Positions 17,438 through 26,585 of a stretch of DNA of 64,000 nucleotides are shown one piece after another. A program made the position numbers and the translations under genes. Each line of letters opens with the position of its first letter. Positions within the stretch are counted from its first letter, which is position 1. The notes beneath the pieces are model-generated. The model was given only the letters and a program-made list of their open reading frames with translations. It was not told where the DNA came from and ran no database searches. This DNA is from an uncultured Bacteroidales bacterium (GTDB lineage: Bacteria > Bacteroidota > Bacteroidia > Bacteroidales > F082), in contig CAMYXP010000002.1 in assembly GCA_947303085.1 (NCBI GenBank), forward strand, positions 124,001 to 188,000, read 5' to 3'.

Positions 17438-18415
17438 ATGAATCAGTTAACAATATCAGGTTCTCCGCACGTTCACGGAGATTTAAGCGTAAGGAAAATC
17501 ATGTGCATGGTGATTGTCGCCTTGCTTCCCGCTTTGCTTGTAGCTATTTACTATTTCGGTTGGTATGCGTTACGTCTGACCATCGTCGCGGTGGCGGCTT
17601 GCGTGCTGACTGAATATCTCATTCAGAAATACTTGTTAAAAGGCCCGTTGACCATCAACGACGGCTCCGCCGCTTTGACAGGTCTTTTGCTCGCCTTCAA
17701 CGTGCCTGCCAACCTTCCTATTTGGATGGTTATTGTGGGTAGCGTGGTCTCCATCGGCATCGCCAAGATGTCGTTCGGCGGCTTGGGCAAGAACCCGTTC
17801 AACCCGGCATTGGTAGGCCGTGTGTTCATGCTCGTGTCGTTCCCGACAGCCATGACGACCTGGCCGAAGGCACAGCCAATCTTAGAGGCCGGTTTCTTCG
17901 CCGATGCGGTGACAGGTCCTACCCCATTGAGTCTCTTGAAAGAAGGTGACCCTGGAACACTTGCCGCATCAGGCGACATGCAGTTCCTCGACATGGTGCT
18001 TGGCAATCGTGGCGGCGCTTTCGGTGAGATCTGCGCCATCGCCTTGCTGATTGGTGCCATCTACCTCATCATCAAGAAAGTCATCGACATCTGGACACCA
18101 TTGAGCATCCTTCTCACAGTGTTCATCATGACAGGCATCTGCTTCCTCGTCGACCCGACGCAGTACATCGCCCCTTGGTATCATCTGGTTTACGGCGGTC
18201 TCATTCTCGGCGCCTTCTTCATGGCGACCGACATGGTGACATCACCGATGACCACTGAAGGACGCATCATCTACGGTATCGGCATCGGTGCCATCACAGT
18301 CATCATCAGATTGTGGGGACAGTATCCTGAAGGCGTGTCGTTTGCAATCCTTATCATGAACGCCGTGGTGCCGCTCATCAACAAGGGTTTCAAACCAAAA
18401 CGTTTTGGAGTTTAA
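17438..18415 (+). CDS. rnfD: Rnf electron transport complex subunit D
   Basis: RnfD is an integral membrane subunit carrying covalent FMN and homologous to NqrB. The 325-residue protein has nine or so hydrophobic helices and the conserved FGGLGKNPFNPALVGRVF. The ApbE flavinylation site is expected at DAVTGPTPL, with T162 as the acceptor. The position before the acceptor is Pro (P161) where the consensus has Ala, as in the SGATPL of NqrB in this window. It is followed by rnfG after 26 bases. Confidence 0.95.
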   Translation: MNQLTISGSPHVHGDLSVRKIMCMVIVALLPALLVAIYYFGWYALRLTIVAVAACVLTEYLIQKYLLKGPLTINDGSAALTGLLLAFNVPANLPIWMVIVGSVVSIGIAKMSFGGLGKNPFNPALVGRVFMLVSFPTAMTTWPKAQPILEAGFFADAVTGPTPLSLLKEGDPGTLAASGDMQFLDMVLGNRGGAFGEICAIALLIGAIYLIIKKVIDIWTPLSILLTVFIMTGICFLVDPTQYIAPWYHLVYGGLILGAFFMATDMVTSPMTTEGRIIYGIGIGAITVIIRLWGQYPEGVSFAILIMNAVVPLINKGFKPKRFGV

Positions 18416-18441
18416 TTGTTGAATCTTAAAATTTTGAAATT

Positions 18442-19029
18442 ATGGCAAAGAAAGAATCAACATTAAAAAATATGCTCATAGCCCTTATGGTCATCACCAT
18501 AGTGTCGGGCGGAGTGCTTGGCTTCATATATAACCTGACCAAACCGGCCATCGACCAGGTGGAAGCCAACAAGAATCTCAAAGCTATCAACGAGGTTTTG
18601 AAGACCGACGTTGAGATTGTGAAGACAGAGACAGAGGTCATCGACGACCTGACTTATAACTTGGCATTCGACGCAGAAGGCAACTTCATCGGTGCGGCTG
18701 TCAAGACTTATTCGATGAACGGTTTCGGCGGCAAGGTCGAGCTTATGGTCGGCATGCTTCAAAACGGTATTATTAATAAGGTGTCGGTGTTATCGCAGGC
18801 CGAAACTCCAGGTTTGGGAGCTAACATGGTGAACGACAAGTTCAAAGGCCAGTTTGACGGCAAAGATCCTAAGAATTTCACCCTCAAGGTGAAGAAAGAC
18901 GGAGGCGATGTCGACGCCATCACAGCAGCAACAATCAGTTCGAGAGCCGTTTCGGAAGCTATTCAGAGAGCCGTCGACGGTTTTGAGGCTAACAAAGAAC
19001 AATTCATGAAAGGAGGAGACAATGAGTAA
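18442..19029 (+). CDS. rnfG: Rnf electron transport complex subunit G
   Basis: RnfG is a single-span subunit with an FMN-binding domain on the outer face of the inner membrane. The 195-residue protein has one N-terminal helix (about 9-29). Its flavinylation motif is [10 protein letters not shown], with T164 as predicted FMN acceptor, and [12 protein letters not shown] is the family signature. The last eight bases overlap the start of rnfE. AGGAGGA at 19011-19017, inside rnfG, serves as ribosome-binding site for rnfE. Confidence 0.95.
   Translation: MAKKESTLKNMLIALMVITIVSGGVLGFIYNLTKPAIDQVEANKNLKAINEVLKTDVEIVKTETEVIDDLTYNLAFDAEGNFIGAAVKTYSMNGFGGKVELMVGMLQNGIINKVSVLSQAETPGLGANMVNDKFKGQFDGKDPKNFTLKVKKDGGDVDAITAATISSRAVSEAIQRAVDGFEANKEQFMKGGDNE
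19011..19017 (+). promoter_or_regulatory. Shine-Dalgarno sequence for rnfE
   Basis: AGGAGGA sits five bases before the rnfE ATG, inside the 3' end of rnfG. Strong Shine-Dalgarno sites are uncommon in this window, and this one fixes the overlapping start. Confidence 0.7.
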
Positions 19030-19612
19030 CTGGAAAACTTTCACCAAAGGACTTATCAAGGAGAACCCTATTCTTGTCCTTTTGTTAGGATGCTGTCCTA
19101 CCCTCGCCACCACGACGAGTGCCATCAACGGAATGTCGATGGGATTGGCTACAACATTCGTTTTGATAATGTCGAATTTAGTAATCTCATTATTGAAGAA
19201 CTTCATCCCCGACAAGGTGAGAATCCCTTGCTTCATCGTGGTCATCGCCTCGTTTGTGACTGTGGTTCAGTTAGTTATGCAGGCTTACGTGCCTGATATC
19301 TACGAGACATTAGGTTTGTTTATCCCTCTTATCGTGGTGAACTGCATCGTTCTCGGACGTGCTGAGGCCTTCGCATCGAAGAACCCAGTGTGGCCATCGA
19401 TCCTTGACGGCGCCGGCATGGGTTTGGGTTTCACCTTCGCCTTGACGGTTCTCGGTTCAATACGTGAGATCCTCGGCAGCGGAAGCATCTTCAACTTAAG
19501 ATTCTTACCTGAGGACGCACAGACGATTCTCATCTTTGTGCTTGCCCCTGGAGCTTTCATCGCCTTGGGTTATCTCATCGCAATAGTCAACAGATTAAAG
19601 AAAACTAAATAA
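19022..19612 (+). CDS. rnfE: Rnf electron transport complex subunit E
   Basis: RnfE is an integral subunit of six helices, homologous to NqrD. The 196-residue protein shows [20 protein letters not shown] with the membrane-embedded Cys pair region, [17 protein letters not shown] and [17 protein letters not shown], all typical. With RnfA it forms the symmetric membrane pair thought to hold the central Fe-S cluster and the ion path. It overlaps rnfG by eight bases and is followed by rnfA after nine. Confidence 0.95.
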   Translation: MSNWKTFTKGLIKENPILVLLLGCCPTLATTTSAINGMSMGLATTFVLIMSNLVISLLKNFIPDKVRIPCFIVVIASFVTVVQLVMQAYVPDIYETLGLFIPLIVVNCIVLGRAEAFASKNPVWPSILDGAGMGLGFTFALTVLGSIREILGSGSIFNLRFLPEDAQTILIFVLAPGAFIALGYLIAIVNRLKKTK

Positions 19613-19621
19613 CAAAGTGCC

Positions 19622-20206
19622 ATGAAAATCATCATTATTCTTATTTCGACAATCTTTGTCAACAACGTCATTTTGGCGCAGTTCCTCGGAATATGCCCGT
19701 TTTTAGGCACTTCCAAGAAGACTTCCACCGCTGTGGGTATGGGTGCGGCCGTTATCTTCGTGCTTGTACTCGCCACATTGGTGACATACCTTTTAAATAA
19801 ATACGTCTTGGTGGCGCATGGGCTGGAGTTTTTGCAGACCATAGCGTTTATTTTGGTCATCGCCGCCTTGGTACAGATGGTTGAGATTATCTTAAAGAAG
19901 ATAAGCCCGTCACTTTACACCGCGTTGGGCGTGTTTTTACCATTGATTACCACTAACTGCTGCGTTCTCGGCGTCTCTTTGAAGGTCGTCGGTGAAGGTT
20001 TCATCTACGGCAACAACGTTGGTGAGGCAGTCATCTACGCTGCAGGCATCGCCATCGGTTTCGCTTTGGCTTTGATCATCTTCTCGGGCATCCGCGAGCA
20101 CATCGACTTGATGGAGGCACCAGAAGGTACCAATGGAACACCTATCGCTTTGATCACAGCAGGTATCTTAGCCATGGCATTCATGGGATTCGGAGGATTA
20201 GTATAA
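19622..20206 (+). CDS. rnfA: Rnf electron transport complex subunit A
   Basis: RnfA is the inverted-topology partner of RnfE, with six helices. The 194-residue protein has FVNNVILAQFLGICPFLG (Cys in the first half-helix), a second Cys in TTNCCVLG, and FSGIREHIDLMEAPEG near the C-terminus. It ends the rnf set. The next gene, a C25 peptidase, starts only 20 bases later with no visible terminator or promoter between them. Confidence 0.95.
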   Translation: MKIIIILISTIFVNNVILAQFLGICPFLGTSKKTSTAVGMGAAVIFVLVLATLVTYLLNKYVLVAHGLEFLQTIAFILVIAALVQMVEIILKKISPSLYTALGVFLPLITTNCCVLGVSLKVVGEGFIYGNNVGEAVIYAAGIAIGFALALIIFSGIREHIDLMEAPEGTNGTPIALITAGILAMAFMGFGGLV

Positions 20207-20226
20207 ACCATTTATAAATTTAACAG

Positions 20227-23200
20227 ATGAAGAAATTAAACATTAAAAGATTGCTTTGCTTGGCTTTAGTGATGCTGAGCATTACAGCAACAGCTCAGGA
20301 AGTCCGTACTTTCAACTTCAACCATGAAGGAAAGACAGGTCTTCAGATGAAAAATCAGACAAGAGGTAATGTCACTCTCGAGTACAGCCTCGATCAGATG
20401 ACACTCACATCATTCACCTACAACGGTGAAGAGATGCAATCAGTCGGGATTGCCGACCTCAGCCTTCCAAACGCTAAGGGATTGCCGAACGTGCCATGTT
20501 ACAGCCGCACCATCGCCATCCCGCAAGGCGCACAGGCAGTGCTTCACGTGAAGAGCTACGAGCAACAGGTTATCAGCAACGTCAACGTTGAGCCTTCGTT
20601 GGGCGTCCAGGCAGAAAACGAAGATCCTGACACCGAATATACAAAGGATATGAAGGTTTATGCACAGAACTCCTTCTACCCTGCCGAGTTCGCCACCATC
20701 AGCGAGCCAACGAGCATCCGTGGTGTCGACGTCGTGAACATCAGCATCAGCCCTGTCAGATTCAACCCTGTCACAAAAGAAACCGTTGTGTATCACAACA
20801 TTGAGATGGAAGTTGAGTTTGTAGGAGGCAACGGCCAGTTCGGTGACAACCGTCTGCGTTCACCATATTTCGACCCGATTCTCGAGCAGAACATCATGAA
20901 CTACGAGGCATTGCCGGTCATCGACTATGCAGCCAGAATGCAACAGTGGCTTCGTGACGGCGACGAGGGTGCTGAATACATCATCGTCATCCCTAACAAC
21001 GACGGTTTTGTCGAGCCAGCCAACAGCTTGAGAGACTTCCGTATGCAACAGGGTATCATCACCCAGGTCATCAAGCTCCAAGACATGCCTGCAACGTCAA
21101 CAGACCAGATGAAGACATGGTTCCACAACGCATACAACAATTGGGACATTGCTCCTGTGGCAGTGCTTCTCTTCGGTGACCACAACACCAATATGGCTCA
21201 GGGTATTCCTGCCATCACAGTCAGCCACCCATATAGCGGCACATGTATCACCGACATCCAGTATGCCGACGTCACCGGCAACGACAACCTCCCAGAGATG
21301 ATCTTCTCTCGTCTGGTTGCAGCCGATGCCACAGAGGCAGCAATGATGGCAAGCAAGCAGCTTGAATATGAATACACTAACCCTAACATGGATGCAAGCT
21401 TCTATGAGCCTGTAACAGCATTAGGATGGCAGACCGAACGTTGGTTCCAGCTCTGCTCAGAGGTGTTCGGCGGTTACATGCGCGCTCACGGCTACAACCC
21501 ATTGCGTATCAACTGCATCTATCAGGGTACACCAGGCAGCTCATGGTCATCAGCACAGAACACAGCACAGGTCACAAGCTATTTCGGACCAACAGGTGTG
21601 AACTACATCCCTGCATCGCCAGCAGAACTCGGCGGTTGGACCGGTGGCACACCACAGCAGGTTGTCGACGCTGTCAACGCAGGTGCATTCTGGGTACAGC
21701 ACCGCGACCACGGTCTTGACGAAGGCTGGGGCGAGCCAGCAGTGCGCAACCAGCACGTCGACCAGATGAACAACGTCGGCAAGATGCCTTTCGTCATGTC
21801 AATCAACTGCCAGACAGGTATGTTCAACTACACAGGCTCAAACGGCAACTGCTTCACAGAGAAATGGATGCGTCGTACCTACAACGGACAGAACGCAGGT
21901 GCAGTCGGCGTCCTCTCACCTACTGAGGTCTCTTACTCATTCGTCAACGACGCCTTCGTTTGGGGTGTCTACGACCAGTTTGACCCTAACTTCATGCCAG
22001 CATATCCTACCAACACCAACACTCCGGCTTACGAGTACAGAGGCAACTGGCGTCCGGCATTCGGTAACGTGGCAGGTAAGTATTTCCTCCAAGAGACATC
22101 ATGGCCATACAACACCGATAGCAAAGCCATCACCTATATCATGTTTACAGCTCACTGCGACGCATTCTTGAGAATCTTCACACAGGTTCCTCAGACAATG
22201 ACAGTGAACCATCAGAACGTGCAGCTGGCAGGTCTTAACACCTTCCAGATTACAGCCCCTGAAGGCACAACCATCGCTTTAACAAAAGGTGAAGGCGCAA
22301 ATCTTGAAGTAGTGGCAGTGGCTGAAGCTACAGGCAGCGTACAGAGCATAGAGATCATGCCACAGGTACCTCCGACAGTGCTTCATTTAACCGTAACAGG
22401 TCAGAATTACCTCCGTTATGAGTGGGACATCGACGTCATCCCAGCCAGCGGACCATATATCATCATCGACAACTACGAGCTTTCAGGCGCATCGACACAG
22501 CTTAACTTCGGCGATCAAACCGGATTCAACATCCAGCTCAAGAACGTCGGTAACTCACAGGCTTCTGCAGGAACAATGACATTGACAACCGATTCAGAAT
22601 ATGTGACAATCACCAACGGCACAGCAAGTTTCAACGCCATCAGCTCAAATGCAACCCAGAGTCTCAGCGAAGCATTCTCATTCACAGTGTCGAACGAGGT
22701 TCCTAACAAGACACCTATTGATTTCATGATCACAATCACAAGTGGCACCGACACATACGAGAACCATATCGCGATAAAGGCCTATGCCCCTGTCTTTGAA
22801 ATCGGCAACATGGCAATCAGAGAGCTTGACGGCAACAACAACGGCCGCCTCGATCCGGGCGAGACAGTGAGATTAAAATTCACCGTGAATAATAAAGGTA
22901 ATGCCGACTCACATATCACCAACGCTGTTCTCACCATGAACAACCCATTCCTGCAGATTCTGAATTCAAACATTGAAACTGTCAACTCAATCGTTGCCAA
23001 CGACTTACATGTCTTCAACTTCGATGTATATGTCAATGGCGCACCGGCAGGAACAGCAGCTGATATGAATCTGTACGTGGTTTCAGGCGTGTACACCGAC
23101 ACCAAAGACTTTATGACAAAAATCGGTCTCAACGTTGAAGACTTCGAGTCAGGAACCATTGATCCTACATCATGGAATAACGACGCCTCAAATCCTTGGA

Positions 23201-24330
23201 GTATCAGCACTGAGGATCCATACGAAGGTCAGTATTGTGTGAAATCAGGTGCTATTAACCATAGCCAGGAGACTTCACTCACACTCACTTACTTAGTTGG
23301 CGAGAACGACTCAATAGCATTCTACTATAAAGTGTCGTCAGAAAGCAACTACGACAAGTTGTATTTCTACATCGACAATGTTGAAAAGAACAACTGGTCA
23401 GGCAGCGTGTCATGGTCAAGAGCACAATACGCCGTGACTTCAGGCACTCACACATTCACTTGGAAATACAAGAAAGACACCAGCGTTTCAAGCGGCAGCG
23501 ACTGCGCTTGGATTGACTTCGTGATTCTTCCTGCCGACCGCAGCCTCAGCGTGAGCGCTGGTTCCGACATGAACCTTTGCACCGATGAAGCGGCACACCT
23601 CCTCGGCTTCGCAGCAAACCAGACATCTCTGATGTGGTCATCGGCAGGCGACGGTATGTTCAACGACGCGACAATTCTTGAACCTGTATACACACCAGGT
23701 GCGCAAGACATCGCAAACGGCAGTGTAACCCTTACTTTGACAGCTCACAAAGACAGCGAGACATTGTCAGACGACATGACCATCACTTTCGTTGAAGAAC
23801 CTGTTGCCACATATCAGGAAGAATATGTCACAGATTCAACAGACCCGGTAGCAGTCTCTATCGAGATTGAGAACCTCGGTTCTTTCAACGGCTGGACAAC
23901 AACAGGTACAGGATATTTCGACAATCCTTACGCACTCCAGACAAACTACAACCCGACAGAGGCCGACTTCAACAATATTGACATCAAGCTCATGGTCAGC
24001 TACACAGGCTGCGGCTACAAAGATTATGAGGGTGAGATGAACTTACACTTCTCACACACAGGTGTCGTGACTGCAGAGGCTGCAACTCCTCAGTTGAACA
24101 TCCATCCTAACCCGACTAACAATGTCATCAACGTTTCAATCAACAACATCACCGCCGACGTTCAGATCACTATCTACAACGGCATCGGACAGGTTGTATA
24201 CTCACAGAATGAATACGTTGAGAAAGGATTGAATTCAACTATCGATCTCAGTGAACTCTCAACAGGTGCCTACATCCTTCAGATCAGAAGCGATGCCGAC
24301 ATCTGGACGAAGAAAATCATCAAGAGATAG
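20227..24330 (+). CDS. Gingipain-like C25 cysteine peptidase with T9SS sorting domain (copy 1)
   Basis: The 1367-residue exported protein has a signal peptide (about 1-23, ITATAQ). A gingipain-type propeptide follows (about 24-230, with VPCYSRTIAIPQGAQ and PVRFNPVTKETVVY), then a C25 catalytic domain (about 240-650). The predicted dyad is H495 in HRDHG and C528 in INCQTG. Their spacing of 33 equals that of H211/C244 in RgpB. Immunoglobulin-like and carbohydrate-binding-like beta domains follow, and a type A T9SS sorting domain runs from about H1293 (HPNP) to TKKIIKR. It is probably secreted to the surface. Cleavage specificity (Arg or Lys) cannot be told from the sequence. It sits 20 bases after rnfA and seven bases before the antiporter gene. 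Confidence 0.9.
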   Translation: MKKLNIKRLLCLALVMLSITATAQEVRTFNFNHEGKTGLQMKNQTRGNVTLEYSLDQMTLTSFTYNGEEMQSVGIADLSLPNAKGLPNVPCYSRTIAIPQGAQAVLHVKSYEQQVISNVNVEPSLGVQAENEDPDTEYTKDMKVYAQNSFYPAEFATISEPTSIRGVDVVNISISPVRFNPVTKETVVYHNIEMEVEFVGGNGQFGDNRLRSPYFDPILEQNIMNYEALPVIDYAARMQQWLRDGDEGAEYIIVIPNNDGFVEPANSLRDFRMQQGIITQVIKLQDMPATSTDQMKTWFHNAYNNWDIAPVAVLLFGDHNTNMAQGIPAITVSHPYSGTCITDIQYADVTGNDNLPEMIFSRLVAADATEAAMMASKQLEYEYTNPNMDASFYEPVTALGWQTERWFQLCSEVFGGYMRAHGYNPLRINCIYQGTPGSSWSSAQNTAQVTSYFGPTGVNYIPASPAELGGWTGGTPQQVVDAVNAGAFWVQHRDHGLDEGWGEPAVRNQHVDQMNNVGKMPFVMSINCQTGMFNYTGSNGNCFTEKWMRRTYNGQNAGAVGVLSPTEVSYSFVNDAFVWGVYDQFDPNFMPAYPTNTNTPAYEYRGNWRPAFGNVAGKYFLQETSWPYNTDSKAITYIMFTAHCDAFLRIFTQVPQTMTVNHQNVQLAGLNTFQITAPEGTTIALTKGEGANLEVVAVAEATGSVQSIEIMPQVPPTVLHLTVTGQNYLRYEWDIDVIPASGPYIIIDNYELSGASTQLNFGDQTGFNIQLKNVGNSQASAGTMTLTTDSEYVTITNGTASFNAISSNATQSLSEAFSFTVSNEVPNKTPIDFMITITSGTDTYENHIAIKAYAPVFEIGNMAIRELDGNNNGRLDPGETVRLKFTVNNKGNADSHITNAVLTMNNPFLQILNSNIETVNSIVANDLHVFNFDVYVNGAPAGTAADMNLYVVSGVYTDTKDFMTKIGLNVEDFESGTIDPTSWNNDASNPWSISTEDPYEGQYCVKSGAINHSQETSLTLTYLVGENDSIAFYYKVSSESNYDKLYFYIDNVEKNNWSGSVSWSRAQYAVTSGTHTFTWKYKKDTSVSSGSDCAWIDFVILPADRSLSVSAGSDMNLCTDEAAHLLGFAANQTSLMWSSAGDGMFNDATILEPVYTPGAQDIANGSVTLTLTAHKDSETLSDDMTITFVEEPVATYQEEYVTDSTDPVAVSIEIENLGSFNGWTTTGTGYFDNPYALQTNYNPTEADFNNIDIKLMVSYTGCGYKDYEGEMNLHFSHTGVVTAEAATPQLNIHPNPTNNVINVSINNITADVQITIYNGIGQVVYSQNEYVEKGLNSTIDLSELSTGAYILQIRSDADIWTKKIIKR

Positions 24331-24336
24331 CTTTAA

Positions 24337-26574
24337 ATGGAAAGCGTACCCGCTTTATTCTTCGATTTAGCCCTGATTCTCATCACAGCTGGCGTCACAA
24401 CCGTGATTTTCAAATGGTTGAAGCAGCCGTTGGTGCTGGGCTATATCGTAGCGGGGTTTTTGATAGGACCCCATTTCACGTATTTCCCTGTCGTGGAAGA
24501 CCCGACAAACGTGTCGACATGGAGTGAAATCGGAATGGTGTTCCTTCTGTTTGCCATCGGCCTGGAGTTTTCCTTCAAGAAACTGAAAAAGGTGGGCGGG
24601 CCAGGCGCCATCATGGTGCTTACAGAGCTCATCATAATGTTCACCACAGGCTTTTTTGTGGGAAAACTCTTCGGATGGCAGCGCATGAACTGCATCTTCC
24701 TCGGATGCATGCTTTCAATATCATCAACAAGCATCATCGTCAAGGCTTTTGACGATTTAAAACTCAAAAACGAGAAATTCACCACCCACGTCATCGGTGC
24801 GCTAGTCGTTGAAGACCTGGTGGCCGTCATTCTTATGGTCATCCTCTCCACCCTGTCGGTCGGAAACACCTTCAACGGAGGCGAGCTCGTGCTAAGCATG
24901 GTGAAACTCATGTTTTTCCTCATCATCTGGTTTGTTTTCGGAATTTATCTTATTCCTTCTTTCCTTAAATTAATCAGAAAATTCATGACCAAAGAAACAC
25001 TCGTCATCATCGCTATAGGCCTGTGTTTTATGATGGTCATGCTTGCCAACTACGCTGGCTTCTCGTCGGCTCTCGGTGCCTTCGTGATGGGTTCTATCCT
25101 CGCCGAAACGCTCGAAGCTGACATCATCCACCGACTGATTACCCCAATTAAGAACCTTTTCGCCGCCATATTCTTCGTCTCAGTAGGTATGCTCGTCGAC
25201 CCGAAGATTTTGGTGGACTACACCTGGCCTGTCGTCATCATCGCACTTACAGTGATGATAGTCAAGACCTTAAGTGCCACCTTCGGAATGCTTATATCCG
25301 GAAGGGACATACACACCTCTTTAAAAGCAGGATTCTGTTTCTGCCAGATAGGTGAGTTTTCATTTATCATCGCCTCTTTAGGCTTGAGTTTCAAGGTGAT
25401 AGATGATTATCTCTACCCTATCATCGTCACCGTCTCCATTGTGACGACATTCTTCACGCCTTACATCATCCGTCTCGCGAATCCTTTGTACAACTGGCTT
25501 AATCCAAGGATTCCGGAGAAATGGAAACAGGCAATGACGAACTATTCGGAAGGTTTCAAAGTGAGCGAAAACACCACCTTGACTTTCAAGACATTCGTCA
25601 TCAACCAGTTTAAAAATATGCTTATCTACGGATGCATCATCTTCGCTTTAGCGTTGATATGCTTCTCCGCCATCGGACCGTTTATCATCAAGAATATCAA
25701 CGGAATATGGGGCGGCATCACCTCAATAGCGATAACTATCGCCATACTCTCGCCTTTCATCTGGGCTATGGCGTTCAAATATAAAATCTCATTGACAAAT
25801 TCAAGGCTGATAACGAAAAACGTCTTCGAGCGCCATGTCATCGCCTTTATTTTTATCTTGAGATATATCATTGCAATAACTATCATAACTTTTATTTTAA
25901 GGCATTTCATCAGCATCAATTTCTTTGCGGCCATTGGAATTGCCATTATAATCTCGCTAATCCTCGCCTTCTCCAACGGAATCATGAAGTTTTACGACAG
26001 ATTGGAGAAGAATTTCATGGATAACCTCAACAAACGTCAGAAACAGGCCTCGTTTATCATCCCTGAGGTGCTACAGCAAAACTTCCATCTCGAGAAAGTG
26101 ACAGTGAGTCCGTTGAGCCAAGTCGTAGGCAAACAATTGAAAAACACTGTGTTCCGTCGCGATTACAAGGTCAGCGTGGTATGCATCGAGAGAGGAAAGA
26201 ACATCTACGACCTGCCAGACAAAGACATGGCGTTTTACCCTTACGACATCGTGACTTTGGTGGGAAGCGACGAAAACATCAATAAAGTCAAGCCGATTAT
26301 AGAAGTCGAGGACACCGAGCTGATTCGTGAGCGCAAGGCGCACAACATGACTCTACATTCAGTCAAAATCTCGGAACACAGCCCATTGTGCCATGTCTCG
26401 CTGCTAAATTCGATGTTCAAAGACAGATACGACGCTATGGTCATCGCTATTCAACGTGGCGACGAATACATATTAAGTCCTTCAGCATCATTGGTTTTCA
26501 GCTGCAACGATATTGTTTGGTTCGTAAGCTCCAACGATGCCGCGAAAATGATTAAACAAAAAGAAGAAATATAA
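24337..26574 (+). CDS. CPA2-family cation/proton antiporter with C-terminal TrkA-C domains
   Basis: The 745-residue membrane protein starts with a KefB/CPA2 exchanger domain (about 1-390; KQPLVLGYIVAGFLIGPH, FAIGLEFSFKKL, ALGAFVMGSILAET). A second hydrophobic block follows (about 425-560). Two cytoplasmic TrkA-C (RCK_C) modules come last (about 580-740), without a preceding Rossmann RCK_N domain. Such proteins exchange K+ or Na+ for H+; the ion is not evident here. Its place between two peptidases and between the rnf and nqr genes suggests a role in balancing Na+ and H+ gradients (inference). Confidence 0.9.
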   Translation: MESVPALFFDLALILITAGVTTVIFKWLKQPLVLGYIVAGFLIGPHFTYFPVVEDPTNVSTWSEIGMVFLLFAIGLEFSFKKLKKVGGPGAIMVLTELIIMFTTGFFVGKLFGWQRMNCIFLGCMLSISSTSIIVKAFDDLKLKNEKFTTHVIGALVVEDLVAVILMVILSTLSVGNTFNGGELVLSMVKLMFFLIIWFVFGIYLIPSFLKLIRKFMTKETLVIIAIGLCFMMVMLANYAGFSSALGAFVMGSILAETLEADIIHRLITPIKNLFAAIFFVSVGMLVDPKILVDYTWPVVIIALTVMIVKTLSATFGMLISGRDIHTSLKAGFCFCQIGEFSFIIASLGLSFKVIDDYLYPIIVTVSIVTTFFTPYIIRLANPLYNWLNPRIPEKWKQAMTNYSEGFKVSENTTLTFKTFVINQFKNMLIYGCIIFALALICFSAIGPFIIKNINGIWGGITSIAITIAILSPFIWAMAFKYKISLTNSRLITKNVFERHVIAFIFILRYIIAITIITFILRHFISINFFAAIGIAIIISLILAFSNGIMKFYDRLEKNFMDNLNKRQKQASFIIPEVLQQNFHLEKVTVSPLSQVVGKQLKNTVFRRDYKVSVVCIERGKNIYDLPDKDMAFYPYDIVTLVGSDENINKVKPIIEVEDTELIRERKAHNMTLHSVKISEHSPLCHVSLLNSMFKDRYDAMVIAIQRGDEYILSPSASLVFSCNDIVWFVSSNDAAKMIKQKEEI

Positions 26575-26585
26575 ATAACCATCCT

